A stretch of DNA of 64,000 bases from Nonomuraea turcica (GCF_030718205.1 NZ_JAUZQF010000014.1:248001-312000), one strand, 5' to 3'. Positions 50,096 to 59,805 are shown, numbered from the stretch's first letter. The notes: a model not told the origin generated them from the letters alone. A program made the numbers and translations.

Positions 50096-51643
50096 TCAGT
50101 CCTTGGCCAGGGCGGCCAGCAGGCGGTCCTCGGTGACCTCGGGACCGGTCAGCTGCTCGGTGATCGCGCCGTCCCGCAGCACCACCACGCTGTCGCAGTT
50201 GTCCACCAGCTCGGCCACGTCCGACGAGATCAGCAGGATGGCCAGCCCGTCGACGGCCAGCTCGTCCAGCAGCGCCTGCATGCCCAGCTTGGTCGCCACG
50301 TCGACGCCCCTGGTCGGCTCGTCGAGCAGGAGCACCTTGGGATGCATGGCCAGCCAGCGGGCCAGCAGCACCTTCTGCTGGTTGCCGCCCGACAGCTCGC
50401 CGGCCGGCTGCCGGGGCGAGACGGCCTGGATGCCCAGCCGCCTCATGAACGTGGCCACGATGCCGTCCACCCGCGCGTCCGACACGATGCCTGCCCGCGA
50501 GAGCCGGGGGAGCGCGGCCAGCGCGATGTTGTCGCGTACCGACAGGGTGGGCACGATGCCCTCGGTCTTCCTGTTCTCCGGCACCAGGCCGACGCCGGCC
50601 CGCACGGCGCGCCTGACCGACCACTTGCGGGCCGCCCCGCCCCGCCCGACCGGCCACGTGCGGGCAGCCGTGCGCCCCATCGTGCCCCCCGCCGTGCCCG
50701 CCACCGTCACCTGCCCGGCGTCCACCGGCAGGGCGCCCGCGATCGCGCGGGCCGTCTCGCTGCGTCCGGCCCCGAGCAGCCCGCCGAGGCCGACCACCTC
50801 GCCCGCGCGCATGGCCAGGGACACGCCGTCGAGCACGTGATGGCGGGTGAGGCCCTTGGCCTCCAGGACGGGCAGGTCGGCCGGCTCGCCGGGCTCGCCA
50901 TCCCGCGGCGCGGGCGCGACGGGGTGGAACGGCCGGCCCAGCATGAGCGAGACCAGCCGCAGCCGGTCCAGCCCGGCCAGTGGCCCCGTGTGCACGACCC
51001 GGCCCTCGCGCAGCACGGTGACCCGGTCGCAGATCCCGTAGAGCTCCTCCAGCCGGTGGGTGACGTAGACGACCGAGCGGCCCTCCTCGCGCAGCCGCCG
51101 CACGGCCCCGAACAGCGTCTCCAGCTCGGCGTGCTCCAGCGCCGACGTGGGCTCGTCCATGACGACCAGGCGGGCGTCCGCGGAGGCGGCCCTGGCCAGC
51201 GCCACGAGCTGGCGCGCGCCCTCGCCCAGCGAGGCGAGCGGGCGGCGCACGTCCACCCGCAGCCCGTACGCGGCCAGCAGCTCTTCGGCGCGGGCGTGCA
51301 GGGCCGTCGTGCCGATCAGCCCGAGCCGTCCCCTGGGCTCCCTGCCGAGCAGTAGGTTGCGGGCCACGCTCATGGTGGGGACGAGGTTCGTCTCCTGGTG
51401 GATCGTGGCGATCCCGGCCCGCTTGGCGTCGGCCGGCCCGGCGAACCTGACCGGCTCCCCGAGGAAGCGCAGCTCGCCCGCGTCCGGCTGGTGGACGCCC
51501 GAGAGCACCTTCACCAGGGTCGACTTGCCCGCCCCGTTGCCGCCGACCAGCGCGTGCACCTCGCCGGGGCGTACGGACAGGGTGACGTGGTCCAGGGCGA
51601 CGACGCCCGCGAAGGTCTTGAGAACGCCTGCCACCTGTAGCAC
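50096..51643 (-). CDS. Sugar ABC transporter ATP-binding protein (RbsA/YtfR type), orphan
   Basis: 515 aa with two tandem nucleotide-binding domains. NBD1: Walker A VGGNGAGKST (usually GENGAGKST), Walker B LVVMDEP; the signature is degenerate (LGEGARQLVALARA). NBD2: degenerate P-loop GGLLGAGRSE as usual, full signature ELSGGNQQKVLLARWLA and LLLDEPTRGVD. GTG 51643 has GGAGGCAACC at ideal spacing; the frame extends to TTG 51682 with no site. It has no permease or binding protein nearby and is a close paralogue of the ATPase at 56329. Confidence 0.88.
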   Translation of the reverse strand: MLQVAGVLKTFAGVVALDHVTLSVRPGEVHALVGGNGAGKSTLVKVLSGVHQPDAGELRFLGEPVRFAGPADAKRAGIATIHQETNLVPTMSVARNLLLGREPRGRLGLIGTTALHARAEELLAAYGLRVDVRRPLASLGEGARQLVALARAASADARLVVMDEPTSALEHAELETLFGAVRRLREEGRSVVYVTHRLEELYGICDRVTVLREGRVVHTGPLAGLDRLRLVSLMLGRPFHPVAPAPRDGEPGEPADLPVLEAKGLTRHHVLDGVSLAMRAGEVVGLGGLLGAGRSETARAIAGALPVDAGQVTVAGTAGGTMGRTAARTWPVGRGGAARKWSVRRAVRAGVGLVPENRKTEGIVPTLSVRDNIALAALPRLSRAGIVSDARVDGIVATFMRRLGIQAVSPRQPAGELSGGNQQKVLLARWLAMHPKVLLLDEPTRGVDVATKLGMQALLDELAVDGLAILLISSDVAELVDNCDSVVVLRDGAITEQLTGPEVTEDRLLAALAKD

Positions 51644-51708
51644 GGTTGCCTCCGCCTCGATCGTGGTCGAGGAAGGAAACAATCCAGTAACGGGATTGTC
51701 ACATTCGA

Positions 51709-52518
51709 TCAGAACTGGGCGACGTGCAGGCGCACGCCCCGGCCGCTCAGCTCGTCGAGCACGTCACGGGGCGCGGCGTCGTCGGTGACCAGATGGTCGA
51801 TCCGGTCGGGCGGGACCGTCTGCACCATTGTGTCCACGCCGACCTTGGTGTGGTCGGCCAGCACCACGACCTCCTCGGCCGCCGCGGCCAGCGCCCGGTC
51901 CACGCCCGCGACCTGCATGTTCGGCGTCGAAAGGCCCCGCTCGGCGGTCAGTCCGTTGCCCGAGATGAACGCCCGGCGCACCCGAAGCCCGGCCAGTGAG
52001 TGCTCGGCGGCGCTGCCGACCAGGGCCAGGATGGAGCCGCGCAGCGTGCCGCCGGTCAGCATCACCTCGACCCGTGAGGCCGCGAGCATCTGGGCGACCA
52101 GCAGCGAGTTGGTCACCACGGCCAGCTCGGAGTGCCTGGTCAGGCGGCGGGCGAACTCCTGCGTGGTGGTGCCGGGGCCGATCACGATCGCGTCGCCGTC
52201 CTCGACGAGCGCGGCGGCCAGGTCGGCGATGGCGGCCTTCTCCGCCGACTCCAGCGAGACCTTGTGCGCGTAACCGGCCTCGCGCGACAGCTCGCCGGGC
52301 AGCGTGGCGCCGCCATGATGGCGGTTGAGCAGGCCTTCCGACTCCAGCGCGCGCAGGTCGCGGCGGACGGTGACCTCGGAGGAATGGACGGCCTGGGCCA
52401 GTTCGCGCAGCGACACGGCGCCGTTGGCACGCACCAGCTCGAGGATGCGCTGCCGGCGTTCCGCGGCGAACACGGGCCTGCGTCCGTCGCTCTGCGTGTC
52501 GCTCACGTCCCGGATCAT
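51709..52518 (-). CDS. DeoR-family transcriptional regulator
   Basis: 269 aa: DeoR helix-turn-helix (ERRQRILELVRANGAVSLRELAQAVHSSEVTVRRDL, quoted in part; ~19-70) and a C-terminal phosphosugar-sensing domain (DGDAIVIGPGTTTQEFARRL; VVLADHTKVG). These regulators usually repress sugar operons and respond to phosphorylated sugars. Divergent from the GH2-transporter operon, which it probably controls. ATG 52518; a GTG at 52506 is an alternative. Confidence 0.9.
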   Translation of the reverse strand: MIRDVSDTQSDGRRPVFAAERRQRILELVRANGAVSLRELAQAVHSSEVTVRRDLRALESEGLLNRHHGGATLPGELSREAGYAHKVSLESAEKAAIADLAAALVEDGDAIVIGPGTTTQEFARRLTRHSELAVVTNSLLVAQMLAASRVEVMLTGGTLRGSILALVGSAAEHSLAGLRVRRAFISGNGLTAERGLSTPNMQVAGVDRALAAAAEEVVVLADHTKVGVDTMVQTVPPDRIDHLVTDDAAPRDVLDELSGRGVRLHVAQF

Positions 52519-52670
52519 AGTCGATCGGCCGAAGCGGGTTCACCTCTGACCGAACGAGAACGAATTTGATCGGGAATCTTGACCGGGTCGGTCTGGCAGT
52601 GCTTATTTGGGAGCAAGTCAGGGTCGAAGGCTGACCGAACCTGATCGGCCGCGTTACGAAAGGACCCCCC
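52519..52670. promoter_or_regulatory. Divergent operator region (DeoR / GH2)
   Basis: CTGACCGAAC occurs at 52546-52555 and 52631-52640; TGATCGG follows each (52567-52573 and 52642-52648). A third related box, GATCGGCCG, lies at 52524. The repeated unit on both sides of the presumed promoter is a natural target for the DeoR protein. Confidence 0.6.
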
Positions 52671-55199
52671 GTGCGTAAGCGCCTCGCGTTGTTGCTGGCC
52701 GTGTTGTTGTCCGTGTTATGGCAGGCGCCGTCTCCCGCGTCCGCGTCCGCATCCGTTGCCGCCGCCGAGCGGAACGGGCTGCGCGGCGACTACTACCTCG
52801 CCTCCGGGGCGGGAAAGTTCGATTTCGCCGAGCTGAAGGCGAGCGTCGTCGACCCCAACCTGGAGCTGGCCGACCTGAACCCTGTCTTCCGGCTGCTGGC
52901 CGGGAGGGAAGACGACGTCACCGTCCGGTGGACGGGGCAGATCCAGGCGAAGTACTCCGAGACCTACACGTTCTCCATGATCGGCGACAACGGCTTCCGC
53001 CTCTGGATCGACGGCAAGCCGATCATCGATCACTGGGTGGACGACTGGGACCGCGAGCAGGTCGGCACCCCGATCGCCCTGGAGGCCGGCCGCACGTACG
53101 ACGTCAAGGTCGAGTACTTCGAGCACTTCGGCGGCGCCCACCTGCGGCTGCGCTGGCAGAGCCCGAGCCAGCCGAAGGCGATCGTGCCCACGGAGGCGTT
53201 CACGTTGCCCGCCGGCTTCGAGCCCGAAGGGCCGTCCGGCGCCCGGCTCGGCGCGGCCGGCGACGTGGTGACGCTGACGTTCGCCAAGCCTCTGCAGGAG
53301 GTGCCCGCGGGGGCCTTCGGCAAGCTCGGCATCACGGTCGGCGGGACCTCGTGGCCGGTCACCGCCGCCACCCTGAAGAATCCGGAAACCATTGAACTCA
53401 AGCTGAAATATCCGGTTCCGGCCAAGGCCGGTGCCACCGTCCGCGCCTCCTACGACGGCAGCGGCGGCATCACCCACACCGACGGCACGCCCTTGGCCGC
53501 CTACCGGCACGCGTACGTGGTCAACGCCTCCACGTACGTGCTGCGCACCCAGTGGGCCGACGACGTGAACCCGGCCGATCCGCTGCCGGAGTACCCCAGG
53601 CCGCAGCTCGTCAGGGACCGCTGGCGCAGCCTCAACGGCACCTGGCAGTTCGCCCCGGCCAAGAGCGGCGAGGCCGCGCCGATCGGCAGGGACCTGCCCG
53701 AGCGCATCGTCGTGCCGTACCCGGTGGAGTCGCAGCTGTCCGGCATCGGCCGGCACGAGGAGCGCATGTGGTACCGCAGGACGTTCGACGTGCCGGTCAC
53801 CTGGCGCGCCCAGCGGCTGCTGCTGCACCTGGACGCCGTGGACTGGGAGAGCGTGATCTACGTCAACGGCAAGCAGGTCGGCGCCCACAAGGGCGGCTAC
53901 GACCGGATCACCGTGGACGTGACGGACGCGCTCAAGCCCACCGGCAAGCAGGAGCTCATCGTCGGCGTCGCCGACCCCACCGACACCGGCGCGCAGCCCA
54001 TCGGCAAGCAGCGGCTCGACCCGAGCGGCATCTGGTACACCGCCGTGTCCGGCATCTGGCAGCCGGTCTGGATGGAGCCGGTGCCCAGGGAGCGGATCGA
54101 CCGCGTCGACACCGTGCCCGACCTGCGGGGCCAGGCCGTGTACGTGACCGTCCATGGCTCGCCGGGCCGCGCCACCGTCGTCGCCAAGGACGGCAACCGC
54201 GTGGTGGGCATCGTCAGCGGCCAGGTGGGCCGGGAGCTCAGGCTTCCCGTGCCCAACCCGAAGCTGTGGTCCCCCGACAACCCGTTCCTCTATGACCTGA
54301 CCGTCCAGCGCGGGCTGGACCGGGTCGAGTCGTACGTCGGGATGCGCTCCATCTCCGTAGCGGGCAATCGGATGCTGCTCAACGGCAAGCCGGTCTTCCA
54401 GATCGGCCCGCTCGACCAGGGCTTCTGGCCGGACGGCATCTACACGGCCCCGACCGACGAGGCGCTGCGCTACGACCTGGAGCAGACCAAGGCGCTCGGC
54501 TTCAACGCCGTGCGCAAGCATGTCAAGGTCGAGTCCGACCGCTGGTACCACCACGCCGACAAACTCGGCCTGCTCGTCTGGCAGGACATGCCGTCGGCCT
54601 TCCGCACCACCGACCGGCCGCAGTTCGAGGCGGAGCTGCGCGAGATGATCGACCAGCACCGCAGCAGCCCGTCGATCGTCATGTGGGTGCCGTTCAACGA
54701 GGGCTGGGGCCAGTACGACCAGGCGCGCATCGCCGACCTCGTCAAGAGCTGGGACCCCTCGCGCCTGGTGAACAACATGAGCGGCGTCAACTGCTGCGGC
54801 GCCGTGGACGGCGGCAACGGCGACGTCAAGGACTTCCACATCTATCCCGGCCCCGGCAACCCGGGCAAGCCCACCGGTACCCGCGCCAACGTGATCGGCG
54901 AGTACGGCGGCCTGGCCCTGCCCCTGGTCGGCCATACCTGGTCCGGCGGCGGCTGGGGCTACGCGGTCGAACCGAACCCGGAGGCCCTCACCACCCGCTA
55001 CGTCAACATGATCAAGGAGCTCGAGCGGCTGCACGCCTGCGAGCAGCTCAGCGCGGCCATCTACACCCAGACGACCGACGTCGAGACCGAGATCAACGGC
55101 CTGATGACGTACGACAGGGCGATCACCAAGCCCGACGTGCAGCGTGTCCACGACGCGCACAAGGCGCTCACCGGCGCGCTCAACCCCACCTGCAGCTGA
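52671..55199 (+). CDS. Secreted GH2 glycoside hydrolase with PA14 domain
   Basis: 842 aa. A signal peptide (residues 4-27) precedes a PA14 domain (~35-170, GLRGDYYLASG; IDHWVDDWDREQ). The GH2 sugar-binding, Ig-like and TIM-barrel domains follow, with acid/base Glu677 in FNEGWG and nucleophile Glu744 in GEYGG. A beta-galactosidase/galactofuranosidase-type activity is suggested by the galactofuranose-type transporter directly downstream. GTG 52671 with AAAGGA upstream. Confidence 0.9.
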   Translation: MRKRLALLLAVLLSVLWQAPSPASASASVAAAERNGLRGDYYLASGAGKFDFAELKASVVDPNLELADLNPVFRLLAGREDDVTVRWTGQIQAKYSETYTFSMIGDNGFRLWIDGKPIIDHWVDDWDREQVGTPIALEAGRTYDVKVEYFEHFGGAHLRLRWQSPSQPKAIVPTEAFTLPAGFEPEGPSGARLGAAGDVVTLTFAKPLQEVPAGAFGKLGITVGGTSWPVTAATLKNPETIELKLKYPVPAKAGATVRASYDGSGGITHTDGTPLAAYRHAYVVNASTYVLRTQWADDVNPADPLPEYPRPQLVRDRWRSLNGTWQFAPAKSGEAAPIGRDLPERIVVPYPVESQLSGIGRHEERMWYRRTFDVPVTWRAQRLLLHLDAVDWESVIYVNGKQVGAHKGGYDRITVDVTDALKPTGKQELIVGVADPTDTGAQPIGKQRLDPSGIWYTAVSGIWQPVWMEPVPRERIDRVDTVPDLRGQAVYVTVHGSPGRATVVAKDGNRVVGIVSGQVGRELRLPVPNPKLWSPDNPFLYDLTVQRGLDRVESYVGMRSISVAGNRMLLNGKPVFQIGPLDQGFWPDGIYTAPTDEALRYDLEQTKALGFNAVRKHVKVESDRWYHHADKLGLLVWQDMPSAFRTTDRPQFEAELREMIDQHRSSPSIVMWVPFNEGWGQYDQARIADLVKSWDPSRLVNNMSGVNCCGAVDGGNGDVKDFHIYPGPGNPGKPTGTRANVIGEYGGLALPLVGHTWSGGGWGYAVEPNPEALTTRYVNMIKELERLHACEQLSAAIYTQTTDVETEINGLMTYDRAITKPDVQRVHDAHKALTGALNPTCS

Positions 55200-55208
55200 C
55201 CTTCCACC

Positions 55209-55233
55209 CGCCCGGGCCCCTGTGGCCCGGGCG
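55209..55233 (+). terminator. Hairpin between the GH2 gene and the binding-protein gene
   Basis: Perfect 10-bp stem CGCCCGGGCC / GGCCCGGGCG with a 5-nt loop, 27 bp before the ytfQ-like ATG. As both genes are on the same strand, it may lower or stabilise segments of one mRNA. Confidence 0.65.
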
Positions 55234-55259
55234 CGGCACCTGGTAGGAAAGGAACCGCC

Positions 55260-56327
55260 ATGACCCCCCAGATCCGGACGGCCGGTTTGGCGCTGGCCGT
55301 GCTCCTCACCACCGCCGCCTGCGCCAAGGCCGAGGAGCCGCAGAGCGCGCCCGCCGCCGCGAGCACCGCCGGGCAGCAGGTCGTGCAGACCCCCGCGGGT
55401 GGCACCGGGCCGACCTGCACGTTGCAGCAGTCCGGTGGCACGACGTTCGACCTGAAGTCCGCCACCGTCGGCTTCTCCCAGTCCGAGAAGGAGGCCAACC
55501 CCTTCCGCATCGCGGAGACCAAGTCCATCAAGGACGAGGCGGCCAGGCTCGGCATCGCCAACCTCAAGGTCACCAACGCGCAGTCGCAGTTCTCCAAGCA
55601 GATCACCGACGTCCAGCAGCTCATCGCCCAGGGCGCGCGGCTGCTGATCATCGCCCCGCTCAACTCCGACGGCTGGGAGCCGGTCCTCCAGCAGGCCGCG
55701 GCCAAGAAGATCCCGATCATCACCGTGGACCGTAAGATCAACGCCAGGCCGTGCGCCGACTACCTGACGTTCATCGGCTCGGACTTCTACGAGCAGGGCA
55801 AGCGCGCCGCCGACCGGATGATCGAGGCAGTGGGCGGCAAGGGCAAGGTCGCCATCCTGCTCGGCGCGCCCGGCAACAACGTCACCACCGAGCGCACGAA
55901 CGGCTTCAAGGACCGCGTCAAGGAGAAGGCGCCCGGCATCACGATCTCGTTCGAGCAGACCGGCGAGTTCGCCCGCGAGAAGGGACAGCAGGTCACCGAA
56001 CAGCTCATCCAGTCCAACCCCGACATCAACGGCATCTACGCCGAGAACGATGAGATGGCGCTGGGCGCCGTCACCGCGCTGAAGGGCGCGGGCAAGGAGC
56101 CCGGCGACATCAAGATCGTGTCTGTGGACGGCACCCGCAGCGCCGTGCAGGGCATCGCCGACGGCTGGCTGCACGCGGTCATCGAGTCCAACCCCCGCTT
56201 CGGGCCGCTCGCCTTCGAGACCGCGCAGAAGTTCCTGGACGGGCAGGCCATCCCGGACAAGGTGATCATCTCCGACCGTGACTACGACACGAGCAACGCC
56301 AAGGACTCGCTCGGTGAGGCGTACTGA
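55260..56327 (+). CDS. ytfQ: Sugar-binding lipoprotein (YtfQ-like)
   Basis: 355 aa with a lipobox (LLTTAAC, Cys ~21) and a periplasmic-binding-protein-1-like (type I) fold: ATVGFSQSEKEANPFRIAETKS is the YtfQ-type start (quoted in part), then DVQQLIAQGARLLIIAPL and VDRKINARPCADYLTFIGSDF. YtfQ binds galactofuranose in E. coli. Ribosome site GGAAAGGA before ATG 55260. Confidence 0.88.
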   Translation: MTPQIRTAGLALAVLLTTAACAKAEEPQSAPAAASTAGQQVVQTPAGGTGPTCTLQQSGGTTFDLKSATVGFSQSEKEANPFRIAETKSIKDEAARLGIANLKVTNAQSQFSKQITDVQQLIAQGARLLIIAPLNSDGWEPVLQQAAAKKIPIITVDRKINARPCADYLTFIGSDFYEQGKRAADRMIEAVGGKGKVAILLGAPGNNVTTERTNGFKDRVKEKAPGITISFEQTGEFAREKGQQVTEQLIQSNPDINGIYAENDEMALGAVTALKGAGKEPGDIKIVSVDGTRSAVQGIADGWLHAVIESNPRFGPLAFETAQKFLDGQAIPDKVIISDRDYDTSNAKDSLGEAY

Positions 56328-56328
56328 C

Positions 56329-57900
56329 TTGGCTGACTGGACAGACTCGGCCGACGTGGAGCCGGTGCTCGAAGCCCGGGGAATCACCAAGCGATTCCCC
56401 GGCGTGCTCGCCCTCGACGGCGTGTCCCTCGCCCTGCGCCCAGGCGAGGTGCACGCCCTCGTGGGGGAGAACGGCGCCGGCAAATCCACGCTGATCAAGG
56501 TCTTCACCGGCGTGTACCGGCCGGACGGCGGCGAACTGCGCTACCAGGGCGGCCCCGCCGCCTTCGCCACCCCCATGGACGCGCAGCGAGCCGGCATCTC
56601 CACCATCTACCAGGAGGTCAACCTCGTCCCGATGATGAGCGTGGCCCGCAACCTGCTGCTCGGCCGCGAGCCCCGCGGCCGCTTCGGCGTGATCCACACA
56701 GCCGCCCTGTACGGCGAGGCTTCCCGCGTGCTGGCGGGTTATGGCGTCTCGGCCGACGTCCGCCGGCCGCTGCGGACGCTCGGCGTGGGCGCCCAGCAGA
56801 TGGTCGCCCTGGCCAGGGCGGTCTCCGTGGACGCCCGGGTGGTCATCATGGACGAACCCACGTCGTCGCTCGAGCCGCGCGAGGTCGAGACGTTGTTCGG
56901 GGTGATCAGGCGGCTGCGGGACGCCGGGATCGCCGTCCTGTACGTCAGCCACCGGCTGGACGAGTTGTACCAGGTGTGCGATCGGGTGACCGTGTTGCGC
57001 GACGGCCGCCTCGCCCACACGGGGCCGCTCGCCGACCTGGAACGACTCCGGCTCATCTCGCTCATGCTGGGCCGGGACCTCAACGAGGTCCGCACCGAAG
57101 GCCTCACCCGCTTCTCCCGCCACCGCCCCGCCGGGAGCACCGCGGTGGGCGGGCACGGGAACGGTCAGGCGCCCATCGTCCGGGCGCGTGGGCTGACCCG
57201 TCGTCATGTCCTCCATGGCGTGGACATCGACATCAGGCCCGGCGAGGTGGTCGGCTTGGGCGGGCTCCTCGGGGCGGGCCGTACCGAGACGGCGAAGGCC
57301 ATCGTCGGCGCGTTGCCACTGGACGGCGGGCAGGTGCACGTGGCGGAGGCGCCGCTGCGCACCGGCTCCACCGCGGCGGCCATCAGGGCGGGGGTCAGCC
57401 TGCTGCCGGAGGACCGCAAGGCCGAGGGCATCATCCCGACGCTCTCCGTGAGGGAGAACATCGCCCTGGCCGCCCTCCCGTCACTCGGCACCGCAGGTGT
57501 CGTGTCCGAGGCGAAGATCGACCGGGTGGTCGGGATCTTCATGCGGCGGCTGAGGATCAAGGCCGCCTCGCCGCACCAGCTGGTGTCCGAGCTGTCCGGC
57601 GGCAACCAGCAGAAGGTGCTGCTGGCCCGCTGGCTGGCCGTACGGCCCAAGGTACTGCTGCTGGACGAGCCCACCCGCGGCATCGACGTCGGCGCCAAGG
57701 CCGAGGTGCAGGCGCTGATCGACGAGCTGGCGGAGGAGGGCCTGGGCGTGCTGCTGATCTCCTCCGACTTGGAGGAGCTCGTCGAGGGCGCCGACAGGAT
57801 CCTCGTGCTGCGCGAAGGCGCGGTCGCGGGGGAGCTGTCGGGCGACGAGGTGACCGAGGAGAGGATCATGGCGACGATCGCGGAGCAGTCCGATGGCTGA
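56329..57900 (+). CDS. ytfR: Sugar ABC transporter ATP-binding protein (YtfR-like)
   Basis: 523 aa, two nucleotide-binding domains: Walker A GENGAGKST, Walker B VVIMDEP; second domain signature ELSGGNQQKVLLARWLA and LLLDEPTRGID. The start is probably TTG 56329, one base after the ytfQ stop; GTG 56356 is possible. Overlaps the next gene by 8 bp. Confidence 0.9.
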   Translation: MADWTDSADVEPVLEARGITKRFPGVLALDGVSLALRPGEVHALVGENGAGKSTLIKVFTGVYRPDGGELRYQGGPAAFATPMDAQRAGISTIYQEVNLVPMMSVARNLLLGREPRGRFGVIHTAALYGEASRVLAGYGVSADVRRPLRTLGVGAQQMVALARAVSVDARVVIMDEPTSSLEPREVETLFGVIRRLRDAGIAVLYVSHRLDELYQVCDRVTVLRDGRLAHTGPLADLERLRLISLMLGRDLNEVRTEGLTRFSRHRPAGSTAVGGHGNGQAPIVRARGLTRRHVLHGVDIDIRPGEVVGLGGLLGAGRTETAKAIVGALPLDGGQVHVAEAPLRTGSTAAAIRAGVSLLPEDRKAEGIIPTLSVRENIALAALPSLGTAGVVSEAKIDRVVGIFMRRLRIKAASPHQLVSELSGGNQQKVLLARWLAVRPKVLLLDEPTRGIDVGAKAEVQALIDELAEEGLGVLLISSDLEELVEGADRILVLREGAVAGELSGDEVTEERIMATIAEQSDG

Positions 57901-58855
57901 GCGGGGCGGTCAGATGGCCCGCGTCGCGGTGCTCAAGCCGCGCGTGCTCGCCTGGGTGCAGGACTACGGCGTGTACGCGGCCGTGCTGGCGCTGCTGCTG
58001 TTCAACGTGCTGTTCACCCCGCACTTCCTGGACGCCGCGAACTTCCGCACCCAGCTCGTCCAGGTCACCCCCATCGTGATCGTCTCGCTCGGGATGGCGC
58101 TGGTGATCGGCACCCAGGGCATCGACCTGTCGGTCGGCTCGGTGATGGCGCTCGCGGCCGCGCTGGTCGTGATGTACCTGGGGTACGGCTGGCTGCCGGC
58201 CGTGCTCGTGGCCGTGATCGGCGGGGCGGCGGTCGGAGCGGCGGGCGGAGCGCTGGTGGCGTACGTCGGGGTGCAGCCGATCGTGGCCACCCTCGCGCTG
58301 CTCGTCGGCGTGCGCGGGCTGGCCAACGTGCTGGTGCCGCAGCTCGTCGAGTTCCGCAACCCCGACCTGATCGCGCTGGGCAGCAGCTCGGTGGCCGGGA
58401 TCCCGGTGATCGTGCTGATCGCGGCGACGCTGACCCTGATCGTGTTGTTCGTGGTGCGGCGCACCACGTTCGGGCGGCAGGTGGTCGCGATCGGCGGCAA
58501 CCGGCCGGCCAGCGAGTTGTCCGGCCTGCCGGTCAAGCGCGTGCTCCTGACCGTCTACGTGATCTCGGGCCTGCTGGCGGCGCTGGCCGGGGTGCTGGCC
58601 ACGGCCCGGCTGCAGGCCAGCGACCCGACGTCGCTCGGCCTGTTCATCGAGCTGTCGGCCATCACCGCGGTCGTGGTCGGCGGCACGCCGCTGACCGGCG
58701 GCCGGATCCGGGTGCTCAGCACGGTCATGGGTGCGCTGCTCATGCAGTTGCTGTCGGCCACGCTGATCAAGCACAACCTGCCCCAGTCGTGGACCCAGAT
58801 GGTCCAGGCGGCCATCATCCTGGCCGCCGTCTACGCCACCAGGGAGCGCCGATGA
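57893..58855 (+). CDS. ytfT: Sugar ABC transporter permease (YtfT-like)
   Basis: 320 aa, about 8-10 membrane helices; the family signature GTQGIDLSVGSVMALAAAL (~78-96) and late VVGGTPLTGGRIRV are clear. Starts inside the ATPase gene end and is coupled (ATGA) to the next permease. Confidence 0.9.
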   Translation: MAERGGQMARVAVLKPRVLAWVQDYGVYAAVLALLLFNVLFTPHFLDAANFRTQLVQVTPIVIVSLGMALVIGTQGIDLSVGSVMALAAALVVMYLGYGWLPAVLVAVIGGAAVGAAGGALVAYVGVQPIVATLALLVGVRGLANVLVPQLVEFRNPDLIALGSSSVAGIPVIVLIAATLTLIVLFVVRRTTFGRQVVAIGGNRPASELSGLPVKRVLLTVYVISGLLAALAGVLATARLQASDPTSLGLFIELSAITAVVVGGTPLTGGRIRVLSTVMGALLMQLLSATLIKHNLPQSWTQMVQAAIILAAVYATRERR

Positions 58856-59805
58856 ACCGAGAACAGGCCGGCCGGGTGCTCCAGCAGCACGGCGCCCTCA
58901 TGGTGCTGGGTCTGCTGGTGGTCGGGGGCAGCCTCGCCTTCGACTCGTTCGCCACGCCGGGGAACGCGGCCAGCGTCGTGGTGTCGTCGTCGTTCCTGGC
59001 GATCATCGCGATCGGGATGACGTTCGTCATCATCAGCGGCGGCATCGACCTGTCGGTGGGATCGCTGTTCGTGCTGGGCGGGGTCCTGGCCGCCTACGGC
59101 TCCCCGTACGGCCTGCCGGTGGCGCTGCTGCTGCCGCTGGCGGTGTGCGGGATGGTCGGCCTGCTCCAGGGGCTGGTGATCGCCAGGACGGGGATGGCGC
59201 CGTTCATCGTCACCCTGGCCGGGCTGCTCGGCGTGCGCGGGCTGATGCTGGCGATCTCCGACGAGGGCGCCACCACGTACCTCGTGAAAGACCCCGCCTT
59301 CGCCGCCGTGGGCCAGGGCGAGGTGCTCGGCCTGTCCTATCCGGTCTACATCACCGCCGCCCTGGCCCTGGCGGCGATGGTGCTGCTGCAGCGCACCGGC
59401 TTCGGCCAGAACGTCTACGCCATCGGCGGGAACGAGCAGGCGGCCGCGCTGATGGGCGTGCCGGTCGCCCGGACCAAGGTCTGGGTGTACGTCATGTCGG
59501 GCCTGCTGGCCGGCCTCGCCGGAGCGCTGAACGCGGCCCGCCTGTCATCCGGCGTGACCATCCTCGGCATCGGCCTCGAACTGGACGCCATCGCCGCCGT
59601 GGTGATCGGCGGCACCCTGCTGACCGGGGGAGCGGGCGGGATCACCGGCACCGTGGCCGGGGTGCTGCTGCTCGGCGTCATCCAGAGCTTGATCAACCAG
59701 GTCGGGAGCCTGACGTCGGCGTTCCAGCAGGTCGTGAGCGGGGTGTTCCTGGCGCTGGTGGTAGTGGCGCAGCGGCTGCTGAGCAAGGCGCAGCGACTGA
59801 CATGA
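58852..59805 (+). CDS. yjfF: Sugar ABC transporter permease (YjfF-like)
   Basis: 317 aa; signature SGGIDLSVGSLFVLGGVLA and VVIGGTLLTGGAGGITGT. With the YtfT-like protein it forms the heterodimeric pore, the arrangement typical of galactofuranose importers. ATG 58852 overlaps the upstream stop. Confidence 0.9.
   Translation: MNREQAGRVLQQHGALMVLGLLVVGGSLAFDSFATPGNAASVVVSSSFLAIIAIGMTFVIISGGIDLSVGSLFVLGGVLAAYGSPYGLPVALLLPLAVCGMVGLLQGLVIARTGMAPFIVTLAGLLGVRGLMLAISDEGATTYLVKDPAFAAVGQGEVLGLSYPVYITAALALAAMVLLQRTGFGQNVYAIGGNEQAAALMGVPVARTKVWVYVMSGLLAGLAGALNAARLSSGVTILGIGLELDAIAAVVIGGTLLTGGAGGITGTVAGVLLLGVIQSLINQVGSLTSAFQQVVSGVFLALVVVAQRLLSKAQRLT

Noticed and set aside
52716..56507. A 1263-codon minus-strand open frame opposite the GH2 and binding-protein genes
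   Set aside because: Shadow frame produced by high GC3 in real genes on the other strand.
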